Assembly (NCBI GenBank): GCA_963383645.1
Contig: OY726565.1
Span: forward strand, 31,306,534-31,370,533
Source: Muscardinus avellanarius
Lineage: Eukaryota > Chordata > Mammalia > Rodentia > Gliridae
Direction of reading: 5' to 3'
DNA: 64,000 bases
The notes beneath the pieces were generated by a model that saw nothing but the letters and a program-made list of their open reading frames with translations, was not told where the DNA came from and searched no databases. The position numbers and the translations under genes are program-made. Positions 22,001-35,203 of the stretch are shown piece after piece (position 1 is the stretch's first letter; each line of letters starts with the position of its first letter).

Positions 22001-25000
22001 CTGCAATTTGACTCACTGTTTTTGAATACGCAGATGTAGCTGTACTGGCCTCGCTGAATTCGCTGCTGCTGCCGCCGGTGGCAATATGGCGCCGCTGCTA
22101 CGCCCTCGGCTGTGGGGCTGGTGTTTTTCTTCTTGGTTTTGATTTCCACTCTGAATCCCTGCAGCGTGTGCTGAGCTCGGCCACTGGGAGCTTTAGATGC
22201 TCTGTGTGCGGAGAAATCCCGCCTGGCTGTTCCGCAGTGGCTCACCTCGGCTTGCTGTAGCCGTCCCGTGAATTCGCCGGTGCCGCCGGCAGTATGGCGC
22301 TGCTACCGCATCTGCCGTGTCCTCGGGCGTGAGGCCAGTGTATCTCCTCTGTGGCTCTGTTCTCAGCCCGCTTTCTCTCTGGAGCCTGGTGATTTTTTGT
22401 TTCACTGGTGATGGTGTTTTCTGGCTATGAAAGGCGCTGATTTTGTGGTAATGGAGATTTGTTGTTAGCGGGGCTCTTAAGCCCCGCTTTTCTTGGTCGC
22501 CATCTTCCCGGAAGTCTCTGGAAAAAATTTGAGACAGTCTTGATCATGGGGTTGATATAAATGGTAACAACTTTTTGATAATTTAAAATCTAATTCTTTT
22601 AATTAAAGTAATTTTAAAACATTATTGAAACAAAGTGTTCTATTTTTAATAATTGGAAGTTAAGATCCAATTTGGAGAAAATTCTTTTGCCATTTAAGGC
22701 TTTATTAGTTTGTGAAAATGCTTTTAAATGCAAATTAATGTTATGAGATGTTAGACAATGTCATTTAAAAATGTATTTGTTATCTAAGTGTCAGAACCTA
22801 GCTAGGTTTTCATACTAAATTTAATTTCATTGCTGATTAATTTAGTAGCTTTAATTCATAACAACTTATTACTCTGCATTGCTAAATTAAACACACTCAG
22901 TTTAATCAGATAAAAGTCAACCAAAAAGTGAAACATACATCAACTCTATATAAACTATTATATTGAAAACCAAACCTGGTGGCTCACACTTGTAAAGCCA
23001 GTACTTGGGAACCTACGACAGGAGATCTCGGGTTCAAGGACAGCCTCAGTGAGTAGTGAGACTCTCATCAGCCTAGCAAGACCCTGTTTTAAAATTTTAA
23101 AAATAATAATAGAGGTAGGGATGTAGCTCAAAGATGGAATGCCCCTGGGTTCAATTCCTATTACCACAAAAAACAAATATTATATTGGTAACTGATGTGT
23201 CACTATTATTCAACTCATTTTGGCACAGGTGTGTCAACTAAGCCACTTAAAGGTTGCACCTGCTCTGGTGATGTCCATTTACATTTAATAATGAGCAGAC
23301 ACACACAGTTTGTATAGAAATTTATGATTTGTATAAGCTTTTCTTAATCATGTATGCTAGAAGTATTAATAATATGTAAAGAGATGTTAGCAAAAGGAAA
23401 GCTGCACTGAAGATCACTTAGCACATATATATGGATGTGTACATATATACTGAATTTAAGTGTGTGTGTGTGTGTACACATGTATGTTAGAATCTAAACT
23501 TTGAAATTTCAAAAAATTTCACTGATGCCTTGAACCTGAAACATCCATGTTATCTGTCTTGAATATAGCTGACCTAATACAAACTTCATTTTACACAAGA
23601 AAATGTACTAAGGCCCTGAATAGTAAAGTGAATTGTGCAAGGTCATGTAGGTAATTGGTAGCAATGATAATTCTTGATACAAAACAGGTATCCTGACACA
23701 TAAGCCTTTGTTATATCAATATAGTTTTCTCTATACTTGGAAATTCTAGTTTCTGAAAAGTAAAGTTAGAAAATGAGTATTTGCTATTTTATTGTTTGAA
23801 AATATTTTTCATACATTTATTCGTAGGAGTTGTTTCAGTTTTATTCAGAATACTTGTCTAGTATGTTTGCTGTTTACTTCAAGTATGTAACATAACTGCA
23901 TCTGTTTCCAAAAGGAATTTATGGTAGCTAATGCCTATAAGCTTGAAAAATAATTTTGTTATTTACTTGGCATATGAACTATCTCTATATATTTGAAAAT
24001 CTTGACAGGTATCAAGTCATTTGAGTATTAAAGTAGAATTTTATTTCCAACTTTTTTAGGTCTCTTGAGGTTTTAAGTGATGATGTTTTGAAGGATCTTT
24101 CTGTGTTTTACCGAAAAATGGTAAGTTCTTTGTTTTTCCAGTAAAGATTTTGGTGGATATAGTATTTAGTACCACCTAAAGCAGTTTGTTAGATCAGATT
24201 TCTCTTTTTTTTTTTTTTTGGTAGGGTTTGGGGATGAAACCCAGGGGCATTTGACCTCTGAGCTACACCGCCTGCCCTATTTTGTATTCTTTATTTTGAA
24301 ACAAGGTCTCACTAAGTTGCAGAGGGCCTCACTAAGTAGCTGAGGCTGTCCTCGAACCACGATCCTCCGGTCTCAGCCTCCCGAATGCTGGGATTACAAG
24401 CGTGCGTCACCACGCCCGGCTCAGATTTCTCAATGTAATAATTTTCTGAAGATCTTTTAGAAATTAAGACAGGTTTTTTTAGATTCTATAGATAAGTATA
24501 ATACTAAAAGTTGATGATATTTAATGATAAAATTAACAGCTGTTTTGATCACTTTATACACTTCATTTCATTTACTCAAAATTGAAGAGTATTTTTTATT
24601 TACCAAAGGTTAGAATAGTGCAAAATCATGGATTACCATGATTCCCAGAAGTGGATTAATCTGTACTTAATGATAGAAGGGTTTTTTGGATAATTTGATA
24701 GAATATACTTTTTAATGAATCTAAACAAAATTTTCTTCCGTTGTTATGAGTCAGTAGGCATTTTGTACTTTTTCTAGTTAAAGTCAACACATCTAAAACT
24801 AATGAAATATTTTAGCTATTTAAGAAAAACTCTTGTATCTGGGTGTGGTGGTGCACACTTGTAATCCCAGATTATAGGAAACTGAGACAGGAGGATCACA
24901 GGTTTTGGCTAGCCTCAGCAGCTTAGTGAGGCCCTCCACAACTTAGTGAGATCCTGTTTCAAAATAAAGAATAAAAAATGGGCTGGGGTGCAGTTCAGAG

Positions 25001-26189
25001 GTAGAATGTTCCTGGGTTCAATACCCAATACTGCAACCAAAATAAGAAAAAAAGAGAAACGCTTTACAAATTTGTATTTAAAAAATGATTTAAGCCAGGC
25101 ATTTTGGTGCATGCTTGTCATCCCAGAACTTGGGAGGCTGAGATAGGAGGATCACAAGCCTCAGAAAGTAGTGAGAGTCTCATCGACCTAATGAAACTGT
25201 TTCAAAATAAAAATAACAAGGATGCGGATATAGCTCAGAGATAGAATGCTCTTGTGTACAATCCCCAATATCACCCACACACATAATCACTTCATTAATT
25301 CTATAGATTCCAGCAATGGATCGAAGAGTCATTACACCATATCAAGATGGACCAGATATTAGCAATTTGGAAGTAGAAGATGGAGATATCTTTTTAAAAG
25401 AAGAAATAAATATGGAACAAAACTATTTGTAAGCTGTGTTTTTTCCTTCTTTCTTCCTCCTCTTCCAATCTTAGACACTTGATACTCTTGTGTTGATATT
25501 GGTAGAAGAACTTAAAATTTTTTGACATAAATGATGTATATATGTTCCTTCTTGATGGTATGATGGAAAGTAAATACATAAGATTTGCAGGTCCAACAAA
25601 TTTTAAATACAGGTATAAAAAATACATCTCAGGTTAAACATACTGAATTAATAAGTGCATGTATCTTAGCTGCCTCCCCCCAACCTGCTGGGATTGTGAT
25701 AGAGAAATTTAAAAGGCATAGTGCACTAGGACAGACAGAATAGGAAAGAAGCAAAATGGTTATCAGAAGTTGCTAAGAGTTTTGAAATCTGGAAAGTACT
25801 GAGTAGTCATGACAGAAAAATACTAAAACAATTCCAGAGTGCTTCAGAATTACTGGCACTAGGTTTATGAAGACTAAGGTGAGTGTTTGAATGAAGGATA
25901 CTTGATCATTTCCTTATCCTCATTCAGCTAAATGATTGCTTGTTTTCCATCTTGGTAGAAGATTAGGGATTTGGTCCCTGGAGAAATTGAACTAGAGAGG
26001 CTCCTGAAAGGAGTGTACCAGCCATAGGTGAGGTTTTATTTTCTAAAGATCTCTCTCTAGAGAATGTGATCATTTTATTAGATGATGTGCCTATAGCGAC
26101 TGGCATTTGAGAGTTGCTCAGCAGATTATAGGAGATTCTGCACAGCCTCCACAATAGTGGTCTGACCATTTGTCAAGCCCTGCAGAGAA

Positions 26190-26243
<54 letters not shown>

Positions 26244-29200
26244 GGGGATGAAGTCCAGGGGCCTTCTACCTCAAGTCTATACTCCAGCCTTATTTTTTCT
26301 TTGTAAACAGGGCCTAAGTTGCTGAGACTGACTTCAAACTTGTGATCCTCCTGTCTCAGCCTCCCCAAGTACTGGGATTACAGGCACGTGCCACCATGCC
26401 TGGCTAGAGAATTTCTAATCAGTGTTTTAGGCTGTATTATCAGCTGGTCTCAGAATGAATTTTTCTCTGCTTGGTAAATAATCTGTTAAAATGAAATCTT
26501 TGGATGTTTAATTTATTTACCAATTGTACACTCACTGAAAAACTGCTCTTGGGTTCCAGAGGTATCTTTTTCATTTATGTTTGTAACTCCTTTTCTAGTG
26601 TTTACTAGCCTTTGGTATCCTACAGTGTATGGGTATCTGATTTAGATGGAGGACATCAGTATATTAAAATAATAATAATAATTAACATTAATATAAATAA
26701 CTTACATTGTTCTCTACAAAATAATAATAGTCACAGTTTACTTATGTAAATGGTTAAAATGAAATCTGTAATCATCAGGAAAAATAAGATAGTTGTCATC
26801 ACAGATATTTTCCTTTTTCTGATTAATAGTACTAAATTCAGGGAACTAATATACTCTGAAATGCTTTAAAAATTATCACCAGATATTCAGATATTTCTTT
26901 TTTTTTTTTTGGTGGTACTGGAGGTAGAACCCAGAGGCTTTCTACATCCGGGCTATACTCCCATACCTATTTTATATTTTATTTGGAAACAGGGTCTCAC
27001 TAAGTTGCCGAGAGCCTCACTAAGTTGCTGAGAGCCTCACTAAGTAGCTGAGGCTGGCTTCGAACCTGTGTGATCCTCCTGTCTCAGCCTCCCAAGCGCA
27101 GGGATTACAAGCGTGCGCCACTACGCCCGGCTATCACCATATATTCTAGTTTAGTATCATACTTAATAATATTGTTTGTTTGTAAGCGTGTGCCATGTTT
27201 TACTTTTTTTGTTTTTGTGAAGTTGTTATGCATAGAGGTGAGAAGGGGCCTGTGGTTGGCAATTTTCCTCATGGCGGCCAGGATGCATGCAACTCCTCTC
27301 GCTTTCTCTTGGCACAGATGTGTTTCCTCTTTTTCTTGATGAACTTGAGGGCCTGTTTGCCTTTGAAGACCTAGAGCAGCTCCATGGTGCACTGCTCATT
27401 GTGGCAAGCCCACACAGCTCTCAGATCATGTCTTGTATCAGCTTGTTATGCTTGGTGAGGCACCCATAGTGACAGCTGTGCCTTGGCCTGCTTGTGTCCT
27501 TAGTGACCTTGTGACCTCTATCAAGGCCCATGTCCACGGAGTAGTGGAGTATGTCTGCTGCTCTTCAGTGACTACTGTGACAAAAACAAGTGTTGCAGTT
27601 TTTAAAGAATTTTCCTTTATACCTCTTGTTTTAAACTTGGACAGAAATACTAGGGGTAGAACAAGTAATTATACCACACCAAGGCCTAGTGAAATTTAGT
27701 AGTTTACTCAGGTGCTACATAGATGAATGTACTGGAGCTTACATATCTTTACATGGTTCGTGTTTAATAAAAATACTATATTCTGTTAATTAAACATGAC
27801 TTTTATTTAATCTTTAATTAATTTTTTAAAAAATCACTTTTACTTTTGTTTTTTTTTCTAGGGAAACTATGTTTAAGAAGGCAAAAACAAAGGCTAAAAA
27901 GAAACCACGTAAGCGTTCAGATAGTTCTGGAGGTTACAACCTTTCAGATATTATTCAGAGTCCACCATCTACAGGTTAGTGGAAAGAGTTATAGTATGTA
28001 TTTGCACTTCTAGTCTTTGATGTTCTGTTAACTAATTCATTTAACATTGTTAAATACTCTTATATGCCATCATTTGGGGTTACTGAAATTTAACTTCATT
28101 CTTATAGATGCTATAAAACAATAGTGTATTGTGATAAGTACTTTAAAGTTCTGTAAGCATAGAGGGGCACCACAACTAGTCTGAGATCAAGGAAGACCTC
28201 CTAGAGGAGAGATGCCTTACTGGATCTTAACCAAAAGAAGTTCTCCAGGGCAAAAGGACATACTAAGCAAAGGGGACACTATGTCCCCAAGTCAGAGACC
28301 ATAGAATTAGTAGCACATTTCTTGAACTTACAGTTCAGCATGCCTCAACCATTTAGGTTGTGTGCAAATAGGAAATAGGTTTGGTAGGGTCAGATTTTGG
28401 AGATTCTTATATGCCACATTAAGTAAGTTGGATTTGGTTCTAAAGGCAATGGGTAACTGTTGATGAATTTTTATGACAGGGTATGACTAGATAAACTTTG
28501 TTTTTAGAAATACCACTCTATCAGTGAAATAGAGGGTTAAATGGGAAACTTATGACAGGGATAAAATTATTGTGTTGAATCTATTCAGATATATTCGTGT
28601 TCCAAGGGATATTTCATTTCTGTCTGTAAAGAGGTGATAATATAGTAGCTGAATACAGCACATTTTTTATCTCGGCAATATGTAAGCCTGTTTAAAAGTT
28701 AGAGTTTGTTGAAAACTTTCTAGTTTTTTATTTTGAAAATCTTTAACTTACTGAGAAAATGAAAAAATACCATGAACACCTATATACACAAGTGTGTGTA
28801 TATGTTTATTAATAGAGGAATACTTTTTAATTACTTATCCTCTTGAAGTCGTAGACATAATAAATAATTACTATGATTCTTCTAAGAATAAGAGCATTCT
28901 TATATATAACCACAATACTATTAATCATGTCTAAGACAATTAAAATTTATTCATTAATATTACCTAGTATTTTATGTCTGGATTTAATTATTCAAAAAAT
29001 TTTATCGCCTTTTTTGTTTTAACTTTAAAAATATATATATGAGCTGGGTATGGTGGTACACACCTGTGATCTCAGTATGTGAGAGGCTGAGACAGGAGGA
29101 TAGAAGGTTGGAGACCAGCTACAGCAATTTAGCAAGACCCTCAGCAATTTAGTGAGATACCATTTCAAAATAAAAATAACATAGGGCTGAGGGTATAGCT

Positions 29201-29960
29201 CCAATTTAGAATGCCCCTTGCTTCAATCCCCAGTACCAAAAAAAAAAAAAATCTAGTATCTATCAAAATTAACATTGCCTTTGCTTATTATCATCTCTTT
29301 AGTTTCTTAGTTAGAACAGTATCCCCCATGCCTTTTAATTTTATAGTTTTCCTATATTTTATTTTTTTTTTTTTGTGGGTCTGGTGATGGAACCCAGGGG
29401 CATTCACCTCTGAGCTATACCCCCTGCCCTATTTTTTATTCTTTATTTTGAAACAGGGTCTCACTAAATTTCAGAGGGCCTCACTAAGTAGCTGAAACTA
29501 TCCGCAAACTGGGATCCTCCTGTCTGAGCCTCCTGAATGCTGGGATTACAAGTGTGTGCCACCACGCCCGGCTTTTTTCCTATATTTTAGACTGGTTGTA
29601 TTATAGACTATCCCACATTCTAAATTGATCTAATCTAGAAACTTTTAAAAGTTTCTCTTAAATAAAATGTGATGTGACCATAAAATAATGATACTACAGT
29701 ATGACTTTTGGAAATGGTTGGTTTGTCTCTCTATAGCAGTAAGACATAATCAGACAAAATTTCTATCAGCAGTACTTTCATAGTCAGTCAACCTTATACT
29801 TTGAAAAATAAAGGACTGCTTTGTTTTATGTCTCTTAGAAAAAGTTGTTATGTAACTGCAAAGAAAGAATTTTCTTATGTGTTTAGATAGTTAACATAGT
29901 ACAATGAAGGAGTCAGAAGACCTGGTAAATAGAAAAGATACATCTGTTTTTTTAATTTCA

Positions 29961-30007
<47 letters not shown>

Positions 30008-33000
30008 ATAGTGTTGATGTGAGGTTTTTTATTATTGGTGCATTGTATTCATACATCTTAATGGGATGCAAGATGGTGGAGGCATACTTGCACACATCAC
30101 CCAATTAGCCCTTACCCAGTTCCCACCCTACTCCCTCCTTCTCATGTTTGGCTTAGTGATTGACTTTGATATGTATGTTAAAGTATATCATGTGAAATAG
30201 AGAACTTCCCACTCTCCCATCCCCTGAATTAGGTCATCATCTGTAGAATCTCCTTCGTCTAGAGTTCCTCCTATGACCCAATTTCTCCCTAGCTTTCTCA
30301 TATTAAGGAGAGCATCTGATTTCTTATTTTTTGTGACTGACTAATCTCAGCATAATTTGTTCCAGCTCCATCTATTTCCCTGTACATTACATAATTGTGT
30401 TTTTCTTTATGGTTGAGTAAAATTCCATTGTGTAAAAAGTTCACTGTTGATGGACATCTTGGCTAGTTCCATAGTTAGGCAATAGTGAATTGAACAGCTA
30501 TGAACATAGATATATGCATTAGTTTGGTAGTTTGGTTTTCTTTCTTTTGGGTAGATACCCAGGAGTGGTATTGCTGGATCATATGGTAAGTTCATATGGT
30601 AGGATCCTCCATACTGTTTTCCAAAGTGGTTGCACTAACTTGCAATCCCTCCAACAATGTATTACAGTTACCATTTCTCCACATTTTCACCAGCATTTGA
30701 TGTTGTTTGTATTTTGAATGATTACCACTCTAGTTGGAGTTAGATGGAATCTCAGGGTAGTTTTGATTTGCACCTCTCTGAGTGCTAATAATGTTGAGTA
30801 TTTTTTCATGGATTTATTGGCCATATGAATTTCTTTTTTTACAAGTGTAAAATTCTGTGGTTTTGTATTTTCTGTTGTATGTATTTTTTTTATCTCCGAA
30901 AAGATGCATGCATGGATTGAGAGAAGAATGAATAAATGTAATTAGTGATTTTTCCAGTCTCCTCTGTGACTTACAATAAAAGCAGATATTTGATTTGCTT
31001 TAAATGGTGTTATTATTAGCACATGTGTTAGAATCTTTGAAATTGAGGTGAAAGAGACATTGTTAACAAAATAATTTATGTCTTACATGAAACCTAAGAA
31101 AGCAAGCCAAGATTACATAAGTGATTAGAAGTAGCAACATAAAGAAATAGAATTTAATTCTTGCTTACAATACTATATTCTTTCTTGTATACTCTTCTTT
31201 CTGTGGCCAAAGCAGATGATTAGAAGACTAAATTTAATTAAGGGAGAAAAGACCTAATTATGAGAAAAAGTCTGAATATGAAGCACATCAAAGACAGTTG
31301 TGTGAAGGTTTAACATGTGTGTTGATCCTTAGACAGTTGACATTTCGTTTGGAGGTTTTTGCGTGTATGTGAACCCAGGGCGTTCTACCACTGGTGCTAT
31401 ACTCTTAGACATTTTTATTTGAGACAAGGTCTCACTAATTTGCCCAGGCTAGCCTCGAACTTGCCATCCTATCTCAGCCTCCCAAATACTCAGATTATAG
31501 GCATGCACCACTGTGCCCAGTTCTTTAAAAGTATTTTTGACTAAAAATAATTGTTGGCCACTTTAATCATCTGCTAGATTCTTTAGATTTATTTCTAATT
31601 GGCTTTGGAAACATGTCAGTATTAAATGTGCTGTCTTACATGAAAACTTGCCAAAAATATACAGATGATAGTGGTGAGAAACGTTTTATTTCCAAACCAT
31701 AGATTAGCAATGAGGACAACACAACAACAACAACAAAAGTTTAAAAAGCATAAAACTTGTCAAAGTAATTTACTTTAAACAGAATTCACTTACTTAAAAG
31801 TATAAGAGATGGTATGGTTTATTCTTAAACTTATTTTTAAATCAGTTGTACAACTTTTAAACTCAGATATATCTTTAAAATTTGATACATCACCTAGATT
31901 CTAATAAGTTTGAAATGTGTTACAATCATCACCTAAAATTCAACAGAAGTTTACTTTATACTTTTAATATTTAAAATAACACCACTATGGTAATGAACCA
32001 ATATAAGGTGTGACACAGGTCAGGAATTAGACTGCCTGAGTAACAGAAGAAATGCCATATATAATTCACAACAACTCTCTTACTTCAGGTGATAAATGGA
32101 TTAAAAATACTCCCAATCAGTAGCGCTTTATACAGTGGTAAAACAACAAACCAGCAGCTCTCACATCTAGAGCCTGTCACCAGGCCAGAGGCCAAGCTAC
32201 AGCGCATTTTCCCTCTCATACCCAGGGAGCCATTTTTCTTCTGCAGGTGTTCAGACTTCTGTACAGATAGACACAAAAGACAGAATGGTGGGTGTTGGAA
32301 TTTATTTCTTCTTCCTTTTTCATCTTTTTTTTTTTTTTCTTTTGGTGGTACTGGGGATTGAACCCAGGGGCATTATACCTCTGAACCACACCCCCAGCCT
32401 GATTTTATTTGTTATTTTCTTAAAACAGAATCTTACTATGCTGCTGCCTCACTGAAATGCAGAGGTTAATCTTGAACCTGCAATCCTCCAGTCTGTTTCC
32501 CAAGTAATGGATTACAAATAAGCATGTGCCACCACACCCAGCTCTTTTGTCTTTTATGGGGAAAACAGTTTCAATCATTTTTTAAAACATCACAAAGAAC
32601 TATCTTCCTCAGATTTGTTGCATAATTGGTATTTAATTATAATGATAAAACTATTACTTTACAGTCTCCTTTGTTTCAGTTTTTAACTTAAATATATTTC
32701 TCTAGTTAGCTTGAATATTTTGGCACAGTGAACATAATTTAAAAATTATTAAATCTGGATAAGTAGGTTTAGCTATCCTTTTGGCTCATTGACTATAATG
32801 AATATATGTTTAATGCTCATGTATTTAAAGCTTTATTTTGTTTCCATCCCATTTAGGATTATTAAAGTCTGGTAAGACCAATTCGGTGGACTCTCTTCCA
32901 GAACTGTTGACATCAGATTCTGAAGGAAGCTGTGTAGGAGGGGGTAGTCCTAGAGGTTTACAGTCTCCTGATTTCACAACAGGATTTCATTCAGATAAGA

Positions 33001-33936
33001 TTGAGGTTTGTTCTGTGAGCACTGGGTTTTTTACCTTAAGTTTTGGGGTCTGTATACAGTTTACCTTTAGTTTTTCATTATTTTTGCTCTAACTTAAAAC
33101 ACTGCCTTGGTTGGCTTATAAGGAGATAAAACTATAATATAGTATATATAATATATATGTTTTCTCAAATTTGTATAGTCTTTGTAGTTTTAGAGATTTT
33201 AGAGGCAATTTTGAGCTCTATATGTTATTTTTAATATTTCTATAAGTAAAGTGTACTGTCAGTGCAAAATATAGTAATACTGTAAGCCGGGCATGGTGCC
33301 ATACGCTTGTAATCCCCATGCTTGGGAGGCTGAGACAGGAGGATCATGAGGGTTCAAAGCCAACCTCAGCTACTTAGTGAGGCTCTCAGCAACTTAGTAA
33401 GACCCTGTTTCCAAAGAAAATATAAAGTAGGTCTGGGAATATAGCCCAGAGGTAGAAAGCCCTGGGTTCCACCCCCAGTACACACTCACACACACACGCA
33501 CGCACTCACGCACGCACGCACGCACGCAAAAGTATTGTATAGACATAGTAAAAACTATATTTGTAACTAAATTACTAAAATATATTTTATGAAATGTAAG
33601 TTAACACCAAATAGAAATTATCAAAGTAGTAGTGATTTTGAAAATAAATACCAAATTCTGTGTAGTCTCTCATGGTGTTAATTAGAACCAAACAAACTGG
33701 AATATTTGAATTTTTTAGTTAAGTATAATTTACAGTAAACTGCAGAATTCCTAGTCTCATCAACTCTGAGGAGAACTTTTCTTTACACATCCCATAATGT
33801 TTTATTCCACAGTTGTTAATCTGCAGGAGTATCTAGCTTATTAGAGATAGCATTCTTTTTCTTTAACTCCTGTATGTACATAAAACAAACATTGGAACTT
33901 CTAGGGATTTGTTAAGGCAGTGGAAATTTATTCTTT

Positions 33937-33987
<51 letters not shown>

Positions 33988-35142
33988 GGGGATGGTGTGT
34001 GTGTGTGTTAGTTACTGGGGATGGTGTGTGTGTTACTGGGGATGGCATTCTACCTCCGAGCTGCATCCCAAACCCTATTTTTTATTATTTATTTTGAAAC
34101 AGGGTCTCAATAAATTGCAGAGGGCCATATTAAGTAGCTGAGGCTATCCTCAAGCCTGTAATTCTTCTGTCTCAGCTTCCCAAATGCTGGGATTTCAAGT
34201 GTGCGCCGCCCTGCCTGGCAATAATAGAAGAATTTATAGAAGAATTTATCTGAGCAAGAGAAATGTCATTTTAATAACTTCCTTAACCTATTATAATAGC
34301 AGTAGTGTAGGGCCTCCTTTGAAATGTTAATATTATTTGGCTTTACTCTTAAGAAGAACTTAAATTAGATTCAGAATGAATTATATGGGATTTATACCAA
34401 ACACTCAGTTTTGCTTCATATCTAAAGCTATGGACATTATTGCCTCATATTATTTGTATAATTTTTATTTACTATTTGTATAAATAGAAATTTAATAGGC
34501 AAACTTGTTTCTCTAAAGTTATTCTCTTTAAGCTTACAATGATATAGTTAGAGAATTGGTTAAAACATTAAGCTGATCCGGGTGTGTTGGCACAAGTCTA
34601 TAGTCCCAGTACTTGGGAGGCTGAAACAGGAGGATTTCAGGTTCAAGTCCAGCCTTAGCAACTTAGCAAGGCACTGTTTCAAAATTTAATAAAAATAAAA
34701 AGGGATGGGGTTGTAGCTTGTAGGAAGAATGCCCCTGGGTTCAGTCCCCCATACTAAAATAATAATAATAATAATAATAATAATACTAAGCTGTAGAATG
34801 ACATGAATTGAAAATACTAGATAATTCATCCTACAATTTTACTACAATATTTAACTAAAATGTATTAAGTATCAATTAAATATTAGCTACTGAACTAGGT
34901 TTCTGCTGTTATTAAAGAATTTTTTTTTCCTTTCTCCAGGGAAAAGTTAAACCATATGTTAATGGTACACCTCCTACATATTCTAGGGAAGATTTAAAAC
35001 CATGGGAAAAATCACCAGTATTTAAAATATCTGCTCCACAACCTATTCCCATCAACAGAATTGATACTACAAGCTCTTCCAGTTGGGTTGCTGGCTCATT
35101 TAGGTAAGATTTTCATTATGTTCTGTATTTCTCTCTTAGAAC

Positions 35143-35203
<61 letters not shown>

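Larger units (their letters stand above)
20806..22518 (-). mobile_element. L1 5' UTR plus ORF1, no ORF2
   Basis: On the reverse strand the element begins near 22516 with CCGGGAAGATGGCG, the usual L1 5' start with a YY1-like motif, continues through a GC-rich 5' UTR of about 750 bp and a complete ORF1 (20838-21767), then stops within a few tens of bases of the ORF1 stop. There is no ORF2, 3' UTR or poly(T) run at the low-coordinate end, and no clear target-site duplication. L1 copies are normally 5' truncated, so this 3' loss is unusual and suggests a later deletion or rearrangement. Confidence 0.85.
19345..24059 (+). other. IBTK intron (4.7 kb)
   Basis: L1 3' end, ancient L1 ORF2 fragment, ORF2-less L1 5' fragment and an old SINE. 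22519-22955 and 23188-24059 are AT-rich with a short TG/TA patch near 23430-23480 and nothing else recognised. Confidence 0.8.
25429..27861 (+). other. IBTK intron (2.4 kb)
   Basis: Two TSD-flanked SINEs and the RPL36 pseudogene. 25429-26183 and 26417-26873 show nothing recognisable. Confidence 0.8.
27975..32856 (+). other. IBTK intron (4.9 kb)
   Basis: Ancient repeat 28090-28560, SINE pair 29041-29574, (GT)n, L1 3' end 30020-30840, decayed SINE, the 3' UTR-like block and a further SINE. 28561-29040 and 30841-31354 are unrecognised AT-rich sequence. Confidence 0.8.

Noticed and set aside
22078..22260. 60-codon frame antisense to the L1 5' UTR (ORF0-like)
   Set aside because: Primate ORF0 also lies antisense in the L1 5' UTR, but this frame shows no similarity I can recall and GC-rich DNA yields such frames by chance.
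21958..22405. Two sense-strand frames of 95 and 70 codons in the L1 5' UTR
   Set aside because: They overlap the tandem units and have basic, repeat-driven compositions; there is no family resemblance to support a protein.
20090..22518. The opposite-strand L1 pieces as one 5'-inverted (twin-primed) insertion
   Set aside because: The order is wrong for twin priming, and the ORF2 piece is far more decayed than the ORF1 piece.
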